From the NCBI GenBank assembly GCA_030248195.1, contig JASAND010010731.1, forward strand, positions 1 through 64,000: DNA of 64,000 nucleotides, given 5' to 3'. Source of the DNA: Trissonchulus latispiculum. Its lineage: Eukaryota > Nematoda > Enoplea > Enoplida > Ironidae. The notes below the pieces were generated by a model. It did no database searches. It saw nothing but the letters and a program-made list of their open reading frames with translations, and was not told the DNA's origin. Below, piece after piece: positions 50,131 to 59,900 of this stretch (position 1 is its first letter; each line of letters opens with the position of its first letter). Made by a program: the position numbers and the translations under genes.

Positions 50131-52259
50131 ATGAAAGCATATGCGGAGATAACAGATTTCAGATTAGTGCCCAACGCCCCTAAAAACCCCTATATGCAAG
50201 TGTTCATTCAGCAAAAGATTTTAAAAAAGAATTTTCGGTTCCCCTTGGTCCCCTATGTTCAAGCTATAATTTAAGTATTTTACTTTTAAAATTTTAAAAT
50301 TTTTAATTTTTGATTTTATCAGCCACCAGTCGTACATGCACCCATGCCAAATTTCAAAGTTATTGGTCAAAAAATCAAAAGTTAGGGCTGGGGGCAAAGC
50401 GCAAAAGATCCGAATATTTTTAGGTTTAATTTTAAACAGAAAGCCACATAAATTTGCTTTAATATTTGGCATTTGGCAAGCTGTTTACACAGTCAGCTTT
50501 GAAGACTACTACGGTTAAGCCAAAACTTAGATTAGTCAGAGTCTTTTGTATTAGGAGGCCACGTAATGTTACTGTAAAACCGATGAGTAAAACCGATAAC
50601 TTATACCTCCAGGAAGATTCTTTTAACGAAGAACTTTATTCCTGATCGTTCCTTGGTTTCCTTCCTAGTTTGATTTATTACGTCAGAACGTATATAATAT
50701 TATGTCTGTCGGTCTGTCAGTTTTTACACATGTAATCCATTTGATTTTCTCTAATTTGTGATAAATTACTCAATTAAACGCAACCGTGATATAAACCTTA
50801 TTATATGCGCCTTTACGTAGTATATTACTCTTGATGGAACAACCGCTGGTATTGCAACCGTATGAACGTGAAAGGACATAAAATTAGATTATATGCAACT
50901 ATAATTTTCCCATAATGAGCCTAATGTGAGTGCATTTTCCAAATATTGCGCGTCATGCCCGTGCACTTTCCATATGCGCGTAGTGTGAGTGCATTTTCCT
51001 AACAGTGCGCGTCACACCCGTGCACTTTCCATATGCGCGTAGTGTGAGTGCATTTTATAAATACGCGGCCCGGCCCGGCCCGGGCCCGGCCCCAAGCCCC
51101 GGCCCCGTTACACGGCCTCGGCCCCGGCCCCGTTACATGGCCCCGGCCCCGGCCCTGTTACACGGCTCCGGCGGCCCCGACGGCCCCAGCGTCCCCAGAC
51201 TCCATTTAACAGCCTTTTGCTTACCCCTTGCAAGACTATTGGCAATATACCTCATACTGGCAGTCTTTATGCTTCATTCGGATCCTATGTTTAGTACATT
51301 GTGAGTCATTTCTCTATTCAGAAGTCCTATCTTCAGCAGTTCAACACAGCTTAGGCAAGATTTTTGTGCTCAAATTATTTAAATTAGGTTTATACAATAT
51401 TTAAGCAGCAGAACTGACAGCCCACACGCAGTCAAGCGATTGCGGAGTTTTGAGCACCAGTGTTGCTTAGGAGCTACACATAGGTGCATTGGGTTTAGCG
51501 TTTGACAGGCGAATCATGAAATTACAATAAATGTTTGGCTTTTCCATAATTTGGAATGAAGTAGGAAGAACGTAGGTTGTATTGCTGAACCAAATACTGT
51601 AATTGTGCTATTTTGTTATTTTGTATGCTAAGGAAGGGAAGACTAGCGCCTGCTAAGAAATCAGAAACCTTTACTCAGGTATTTAAAAAATAATTTCAGT
51701 TCGATATCAAAAGAAATAACTAGTGACAAGTCAATCATTTCGCGATCGTTTCGCGCAAAATAATAATCTAAAATTGGTTTTCTAATTTTAATTTGTCAAT
51801 AGTTCAAAATAAGTTTGCAGTATACGCTTTGATTTCTTTACAATACAACATTATCTTGCGACATTAACTCCTATTTGACTAGTGAAACTAACGAAATATC
51901 AACAAACGGAATTGAGATTAGTTTTCTAAATAGATCAGAGTCGAACTTTAACTTTCCTATCTATCAACTTTACTAAGCAAACCTTGCTGAAATGGAAACA
52001 AAAAGCTTCTGGTTCGATCAAAAAAACTGGAATATCTCTAAGTCTAAATTTAATATAGTATATATTATTATATTTTATTTAAATTAATTTATTTAGCAAT
52101 AATAGTATTTATTTAAATATCTAATTATACATTCAAAATAACTAACAGAAAATAGGGAACGTGAAGCAATGTAAAACAGAAAGCTTTTTAATTTCGAAAG
52201 TTTACAGGAATTACTGAATTATTATTAATTTTAATTAATTAGATAATTACAAAATGATG
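50131..52259. other. Intergenic stretch with GC microsatellite
   Basis: 51060-51190 is a GGCCCC/GCCCGG-rich block with repeated GTTACA. The rest is AT-rich with no supported gene. Confidence 0.45.
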
Positions 52260-52432
52260 CGGGATTTTGAGGGATAGGATTTATCAAATTTGCGGGACTA
52301 CGAGATCCCGCGGGACGGAACAAGCAAATTTAGTTCGGGGCCGGAGGGGCGGGCCGAAAAATTTCGTCCCGCGTCCATCTGTGGCTGGCACAACGTCACG
52401 TTACAGAGAATTGTGTGCTGGGCTACATATAC

Positions 52433-52679
52433 TAGTGATGTTTCAGCACCTGAAACTTAAACTGAAACTGAAATTTATTTGGATGAGACCTGAAACTGAA
52501 TCTGAATTTGAAGTTCCTGTGAACAACCGTCTGAAACTGAAAATCAAATAAAATGAGACCTGAAACGGAAACTGAAAATCAGATAAAATTAGTCCTGAAA
52601 CTGAAACTGAATTTGAATCTGAAATTCCGACGAGCAACCGCCTGAAACTGAAATAAAAAGGCTGCCTGAAATATCACTA
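52433..52679. mobile_element. hAT-like foldback, CTGAAA type
   Basis: Starts TAGTGATGTTTCAGCACCTG and ends GCCTGAAATATCACTA. The interior is CTGAAACTGAAA arrays. Flanks ACATATAC and CTATATAC agree at 6 of 8 positions. Confidence 0.8.
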
Positions 52680-52739
52680 CTATATACGCAAAGAAATAGC
52701 CATATGCACAGCAGAAAATATATAATAAAGTGTGTTATA

Positions 52740-52980
52740 TACATCCTGACGGCCCGACGGGGCCCACGGGGCCGCCGGGGCTTACGGGGCCGTCGGGGCC
52801 CACGGGGCCGCCGGGGCCGTGTAACGGGCCCGGGCCCCAAAGTCGACGGGGCCGGGCCGGGGCCGGGCCGTTAAAAAATTTTGCGGGGCCGGGCCGAAAC
52901 GGGGCCGGCCCGGCCCCGGCTCGGCCCGGGCCTCGGCCCCGTTACACGGCCCCGGCGCAACCCTACGTAGGATACGACTT
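52740..52980. repeat. GGGGCC/GGCCGG-rich block
   Basis: CCGACGGGGCCCACGGGGCC-type repeats and inverted relatives. Read in frame they mimic collagen Gly-X-Y, but this is a repeat artefact. Confidence 0.75.
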
Positions 52981-53152
52981 CTGAACAATGGTTTTTTCAA
53001 TCATTCAACAACGTCGAGCCGATATACTTTGACTGAACCTCCACATATTTTGAGAGTCAGACAGCTCCAAAACTGAAATAAAACAGACAGTATGCCAATT
53101 ATTGTGTTGTCTTATCGACGATTGGTGGACTACGAAATCAATTCAAGACGAG

Positions 53153-55281
53153 TAGTGTTGTGCACCGGCCCTGTCTAGACCGTCTAGTCCAGCCAGAGTG
53201 GGCCGGCCGGCCGACGGCCGCCGGCAGAGAACAGGCCAGCCGGCCGGCCGGCCTACCAGATAGAGTTGGGACCGGTTCCATTAGAACCGGTTGGAACCGG
53301 AACCGGAACCGGAACCGGAACCGAACCGGAAGGAAATTTAGAACCGGAACCGGAACCGGAACCGGTAGAATTTGGAACCGGCCGGTTCCACTCTTAAAAA
53401 TGGACTTGAACTAATTTTTGCAGGAGTTTAAATTTTGCAAAAGCTGGAATTTGTGGTTGCCATTCAGTGTTGCCATTCATTCATATTATCTTTTTCAAAC
53501 TACTGACTGAAATTGAAACTAAAGATCTAGTTTGAACTGAAACTAAACAAATTTAGACCTGAAGGCGAAATATGTAGGATGAGACTGATAATAATTAAGA
53601 ATTTCAAACTAAACGTGAAATGAAGGTACAATTATTGGCACTGAAACTGAAAGTCCATAGAATAAATTTAGAGCCTAAACTTGAAACGACATAGATTCAG
53701 CTTCCACTGAAGGTGACACAAACTCCCCGCTTCCCCTTTTCAGGTGATCGAGGCACGTTTCAGCTTTCGCTGAATCCGAGGCAAAGAATTAAGAGAAATG
53801 TCAAATATTTCTTTGACTGAACATTAGTGACATTATCCCGTCTGAGTTAAGACAAAAATTAAATGTTAAACATACTTGAAAAATTAGGAACATGTATTGC
53901 AAGGGAAAAATTCTACTTCCTTTATTCTGGAATTTCGTAATTTTTTGTTTTCATGCTTCTGATTTTTCAAATTTTGTTAAGTAATTTTGTGTGTCTCACA
54001 AAATGCAGTTGTGAAAATGTCTCTAAATTAATTTTAACGAATTTTTAAAATTTTCTGTTCTAAAATTCCAATTGTAATTGATGAAAGACGGGCACTTTCG
54101 TTCAGACGTGACCGATACGGACGCCGAATGAAAACTTTAACCAGCTTACATATCTGAATATTAACCTCATAGAAAAAATGAGAGCCCGATGGGATGTAGT
54201 GGGAAATTGAGTATATCTTCTCAAAAAATTGGTAAATGGAAGGTGGTGTTGTCAGCAAGCAAGATTGAAGCAATATTTTTTAAAAAATGTAGTAAATTTT
54301 ACAGGAGTAGAAAACTTCGAAATTTGAGTACTTAATTTCTAATTTTTAAGCAATCGGCATCTGAGACGAAAGTCAAAGTTCAAGTAATGAACAGCCTGTA
54401 GAAGTAATCTGTTAGCTATTTCGTTTAATCAAGCGACTGTACATTTCTTCGTTAAATATAACTTTAATATATATGTTCTTCTTTCCAATTTGGCTTTCAG
54501 CTTTTAAATATTTTAAATGCATTTAAATTTTTTGGAAACTATTTGCTGCTTTAGAGACACTGTACTCTTTTTAAAGAAATAAAAAATTTAAGCCCCAGTA
54601 TATCTCAATTCTCAGCACGTTTTACTGAAACGTTGTGCAGTTTTACAAGATTCTGTTCACAAGGCGCTGTCTGCATGTAGATGCACAGTAGAATCTCACC
54701 GTTAATTATCAAAACAATTTGCTCGACCATAATTAATTAATTTTTTTAAAAGTTTTAATGTATGTTGTGCATATAGTAACAACATTTGTAATGGAGCAAA
54801 CTCAAACTAAGGCAAAAACTTTAAAATTCAAAGTCAACAAAAACCCAGTTGGTTATTATCGCATTACCTATTCCAATTGTTTTGCAATATTGGTTTATAA
54901 TTTTGATTGTATAACCCTTGCTGGGAGCCTGCATCCAATATTAAATAATGTTAAAATGTAACTACGAATTTTGTACTTGGAACCGGGAACCGGAAGCTAG
55001 AACCGGAACCGGAACCGGAACCGGAACCGGAACCGGTACTCTAGAACCGGAACCGGAACCGGTTTTGAAAATTGGAACCGGTCCCAACTCTACTACCAGA
55101 TACAGGCCGGCCGGTGACAGTTTTTGCGGCTTATCGCCTTAAACGTGGCCTACAAAATTGTCTTATACTGTTTTTCTTATTTGTATTTTGTATAGCCGGC
55201 AAAAAGTGGCACCGGTAGGCCGGCCAGCGTCGCGAGCTTGGCCGACCGACACACGAAAAATTGGGCCGGTGAACAACATCA
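53153..55281. mobile_element. Outer hAT-like foldback, GGCCGG type, perfect 8-bp TSD
   Basis: Starts TAGTGTTGTGCACCGGCC and ends GGGCCGGTGAACAACATCA. AAGACGAG flanks at 53145-53152 and 55282-55289. Without the nested element it would be about 290 bp. Confidence 0.9.
53261..55092. mobile_element. Nested hAT-like element, GGAACC type, perfect 8-bp TSD
   Basis: Starts TAGAGTTGGGACCGGTTCC and ends GGAACCGGTCCCAACTCTA. CTACCAGA flanks at 53253-53260 and 55093-55100. Subterminal GAACCG arrays on both sides surround a 1.5-kb AT-rich core with no recognisable transposase. Confidence 0.92.
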
Positions 55282-55511
55282 AAGACGAGTATCGATGAAA
55301 ACTACTTTCAGTGCTAGGTTGAGTTTTGCTTTGATAAGGACATTAATTCGAGCCAAGCTCTAGTGCGGGGCCGCAGAATGTGAATCTGAAGCCAGTTTTC
55401 GTTCGTTAGCGTTGGTTGGTTCAGCGTTAGCGCGTTCGTTAGCTCAGTTTAAGCTTACAAATTTAGCTTATACTTGTGAAAGGTTGAAAGTAGGATTGAA
55501 AGGTGCGAAGA

Positions 55512-55585
55512 AAGGTGTCTAGGAAGGGGATCGAACCGCCAAGCTTTGACTTAAACGCTCTACCACTAAGCCAGACTAAGACTAG
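55512..55585 (-). pseudogene. tRNA-like sequence
   Basis: On the minus strand TGGCTTAGTGGTAGAGC (A box) and GGTTCGATCCCC (B box) are spaced as in a tRNA, but the acceptor and T stems pair poorly, so it is a tRNA pseudogene or SINE head rather than a functional tRNA. Confidence 0.45.
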
Positions 55586-55831
55586 ATTATTTACACTGAT
55601 TTCAACCCTTCTGGATTGCTGATATGTAACATACTACTGATATTTCAGGCACTGAAACTAAAACTAAAAGGTTGTACAGGTTTCAGTTTTCGTCACTGAA
55701 ACTGTTACTATTTCTGGAATTTAAACTGAAACCATTTTTGTGGTGGAGCACTAAACTGAGGGGTGGTGGTGTATATATGAAGTGAAGGGTTGGGTTATGG
55801 ATAGTTTCAGCCTTTGAATATGGAGCTTAGC

Positions 55832-56574
55832 TGGCTTGCACCAGTCGTGTTTAGTTTATTTATGAATAACCCTTAAACTCGTGTTTACTTAAACTCCAGT
55901 TTAAGTTTAAATTTTAATCACTTGCTCAAGTGGTGTTTAACTGCTGCTTAACTAAACTCGTGTTTAAAATTAAACACGACTTAAACATGACTTGGTCACG
56001 TTTTAGTTCCGCAAACCAATCACAATGATAAATTTGGCCAATAAAAAGTTAGAATTTTAAAATTAAACACCAGCTAAACGTGAGGTTTAAATGGGACTTC
56101 ATTTAACAGAACGTTCAATAAACTTAAACCTGACGTTAAACAGGAGGTTATAAAAGAAAAAGAAAGCATCTTTTGCTTCCTCAGCATTGAATCATTTTTT
56201 TCAAAGTACTTATTTTGAGGGTGAGCATGTACAGTCGCTACTGACAGATTAATGATGAAAAATCAAAGCAACCATTTTTCCGTCAAAACAGTAAATCAGA
56301 CGGTATTAATAAAATTATTGTGTTTACAACTTTAATGATTTCTTATTTTTTGTAGCCGACGTCAAAAACAGCAAGCAACTGTCATTTGTGCCTTAAACAC
56401 GACCTTAAACCTGGTCCATCTCAAGTTTAAATTTTAAGTAGGTGGTGTTTAAATACACAAATTTTAAACTCCAGTTTAAGTTAAACTTGACTGGTGCAAG
56501 CCTACTAATGATTAAACACGAGTTTAAACTCAAGTTTACTTTAAACGGGAGATAAACACGACTGGTGCAAGCCA
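55832..56574. mobile_element. TTGCACCA-family foldback, GTTTAAAC type
   Basis: TGGCTTGCACCAGTCGTGTT is inverted at the right end. The interior is made of TTAAACTCGTGTTTA-like blocks in both orientations. It lies just beyond the TAF6 3' end. Confidence 0.85.
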
Positions 56575-56643
56575 CCTCTTGTCTGTCTATTACGCATTAT
56601 GGATTTGCGCACTCTTGATGAGCTGGCCTAAACGAATAACCAC

Positions 56644-56649
56644 TTTATT
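56644..56649 (-). promoter_or_regulatory. TAF6: TAF6 polyadenylation signal AATAAA
   Basis: Minus-strand AATAAA (plus-strand TTTATT) 25 nt beyond the TAF6 stop codon, implying a very short 3' UTR. Confidence 0.6.
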
Positions 56650-56673
56650 TGTCGAATGGACAAAAATATACTG

Positions 56674-56976
56674 TTAACTATTATAATCAAATATGACACT
56701 AGCAGGTGAACTGGCAGCCGTGCTGCTAGGTGAAGCACTTCTAGAGTTCAGTTTAACCATATACAGTCTATTCCCGCCAGGACCGGTAACCGGCGTAACA
56801 CTTCGTTCGTCTGTGGAAATAGGAACGGCCATTCCGCCAGCAAATCGAGACGCCGCTGGGGATATCGCACCGCCGCTCTGACGACTGTCACTCTTCAGCA
56901 CAACCAATCGCTGCGTCGGGTTAGCTTGACTCTGGGACTGGACAACTGTAACGTTCCCTCCGCCACTGTATCTAGG
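56674..56976 (-). CDS. TAF6: TAF6 last exon
   Basis: 100 codons plus stop after acceptor tttttag. The product runs [45 protein letters not shown] to SVIFDYNS. The short KLVVLK and YMVKL hydrophobic motifs recall the VQKYIVV/KFIVM motifs of TAF6 tails. Confidence 0.82.
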   Translation of the reverse strand, partial: PRYSGGGNVTVVQSQSQANPTQRLVVLKSDSRQSGGAISPAASRFAGGMAVPISTDERSVTPVTGPGGNRLYMVKLNSRSASPSSTAASSPASVIFDYNS

Positions 56977-59900
56977 CTAAAAATAACCAATATAATTGTC
57001 AATGAAAACAAAGGACAGGGCACGTTTAGCTGTAAAGCGTGAGTAGAATAGCGCGAGAATAGAGAAGAAGTAATCAACTAACGCTCGTTTGCACCAAATA
57101 AGATTAAAGTTAAGGTTAACACCGAGTTAACCCTGAGTGCAGCAGGTTACAGAACACCGAGTTAACCTTATGGTCAAGGTTAATCCTAACCCTCTGCACC
57201 AACGCTTTTCAGCTCAGGGTTACGAAACCTGAAGGTTAACACCGAGTTAACTTTTAACAGAGGGTTAGCCAATCCGTAGAGAGCCAGAAACAGTTTCCAT
57301 CCAATCGGGAAGCGGTTATAGCCATTCATTTAACTCGGTGTTATCGGCTGGAGAATAAGGTTAACAGAATACTTTCTTGTACTAGACTTGATAAAATGAA
57401 ATACAATGAGCTGGAAGGGCACTGTAAAATTAATTCCCTGTAAACCTTACCTCAATGTCCTTTCTGAAAGGAACCTTCGTTTCAAGAGTCATCATAGCTG
57501 GGTCAAAGCAATTTTTGAGGAATTGAGAAATTTGTGGAAGCTTTTCCGAATCGTCCTAACCACTCATTTATTGAATTATCACTCAGTACCTATATTTTAC
57601 CGTAGAATTTAATTCAGCAATAAAAATAACAGTAATATCCTTAGAAATAGTGTCGCTATAAGGGTTAACCCTACTCCTGCTGAGGGTTAACTTTTTGGTG
57701 TTTAACACCGAGTTAACCTTAAGGTTAACACCGAGTTACGTTAACCTAATTTGGTGCAACGGTCTAACTGCGAGTTATCTCTTGTTAACACCGAGTTAAC
57801 GTAACACCGAGTTAAAAATGGTTGGTGCAAGCCAGTGTAAAAGATCGTTGGTTGGAGAGACGTCGCAGTTGCATGACTAAAATTTACTTGCGGACGATCT
57901 ATTAAAATTTCACAATCAGAGAAGGAATAGCCTGATGCAAAGAAATGCACGCTGTAAATGCAGTCGCAGACATCTACTAGTTATATTAGACGACTAGACG
58001 AGATCTAATGTACAGGGATTCTTTAAATTTCAAAAAGCAAAGACCACCCACATGTCCCATGTTGCCAGGGAAACGAGAAAGAGGCGTCAGCGAGGAAGAG
58101 TGAGGAACGGAGCTACCTGAGCTGGACGAGGCAGGCATGGCGCCACCCGGTCTGGACAGGAGGGTGGGATACAGTTCTGGACCCAAATAGGGACCCAGCA
58201 GAGTCATCGCCTCAGGCTCAGGTGGCAGACCACCCTGACTGCGGAAATAGTGAGTCAACAGTTTCTAAAACAAACACTACAAAAAAGCCTGAGCCTGGGA
58301 AAGCCTGCAAATAACTGTCCTTCAAATACTACACCAACAAGTAAATTAAAATAATTTATCAAAACTGGATCTCGTCTGTTCGAATATACTTCCCATAAAT
58401 CTCTTTAATATAATAATAGCAGCTAAAATTAAGACTGGCTAAATCATTATAAAAAGGAAAGCTCTAATTTTATTTACTACAAATTATGTACCAAACGTTT
58501 TCAATTTAAACTGACCATTAGCAGAGTTTTGACACGTTCTCCAGTGTCCCTTTCTTCTTGATTGGCACGTGCCATAACATTTGCCAAGCGATTTCCTATT
58601 TGATGCAGACGTGGAATTACAAACGACTCAATAACCTAAATGTTTAACAGCATACTGTACTGATTCCTAGCGTAGAAAATACAACGTATTTATTCAGGAA
58701 AACTAGTACTTAAAAAATTCTGCAAACTGCATAGGAATGTTACCCAACCACCATGCCTAACTTGTCTCCTAAGCTTGAGGCAGAACCAGCTTGGGACAAA
58801 TCTGCAAAACTGGCTTAATAGGACTCCAAGCCATACATTAACATAGGGTCGGGACCTGGAACTGGGGGGCTGGTCCCCAAAAAATTTTGAGGGGGCTTGT
58901 ACCTTGAACAAAATCTTTCGGGGGGGGGGGCTTGTACCTCAAGAATAAATTTGTAAAATGTTTCGAGAATTCACGCTAATTTTATTAAAATTCGCAATTT
59001 TTTATCAAAATTTGCAAAAAATCTTCAATTTTGGAAAAAATTTCAAAATTCTTCCCGATTTTCACGAAAAATTAAACATTGTAGTTAAAAAATTCCGGCA
59101 AAGACGGAAATTTTTTTAACTTTAGTGTAAAATCTAATTTTTTCCGGCTATTTTTGGTTACCCCTTGGCCATTTTTCTGTTATCCCTTGTCCCCGACGGC
59201 GATAGGGCTTGTACCTTGTCCGGGTTGGGAGGGGGGGCTTGGACCCCCCAGACCCCCCCGCGTTAACCATATGCTCCAAACTCACTCCTCCACAGATTCG
59301 AGACATTCCCCTAAATGGATAGGAAAGTTTCTTGCAAAGTAGCCAGAGGACCATTACTCTCATACTGGAGTATTACGACAACGCAGCAGGAAGTACATAC
59401 GTAAAAAAACAACATTGTGAAATGCATAATTGACTTCACAACTGTGTGCGTCCAAATGACAAAAACTACACAAACCTCAACTCCAAGTTCATTGAAAGCT
59501 GATAGTGCGCCATAACTGCCAGTAAGAGCTCCATGGTCATTATCAAGAACACCAGATAGAATTTCACAAACACGAGCTTGCAGAATAGGAACACTCTCCA
59601 AATGGCTCCTTAAATGAAGACGAAATCGACGTCAAATAAATTATAATACACAAAGCTAGACTACGAGAGAGAGTGAGAGAGAACACTGTTTACATTTAAG
59701 GAAAACATGACCTCGTTAGGAACTATCAAAGCGGACAACAAAACTGTACAATAATTACGATTATTTTAGTTTCAGCCCAAATGAGCCTTTACAAGTCTAT
59801 ACACTGGCAGGTTTAACACAAAGGTTTGTAATGGAAATGTTGACACTGACTGTTTATGGCTTCTGTAAATGAAACAGCAATTTTTCGCGTCCCGTACTGT

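Noticed and set aside
52730..52984. Collagen-like GPTGPTGPPG reading frame
   Set aside because: It arises from GGGGCC-type repeats, has no splice context or conserved ends, and related repeats occur in other frames and strands.
54948..55142. Thr-Gly repeat ORF (period-like) and the Arg-Asn repeat ORF at 53160
   Set aside because: Both are translations of the GAACCG array in the nested hAT-like element.
55512..55585. Functional tRNA gene
   Set aside because: A and B boxes are present, but the acceptor and T stems do not pair well, so it was kept only as a tRNA-like pseudogene.
58052..58120. TAF6 donor at gtagct after SSSS
   Set aside because: Its phase would start the last exon with an in-frame stop; gtgggt after GNMGH keeps the frame.
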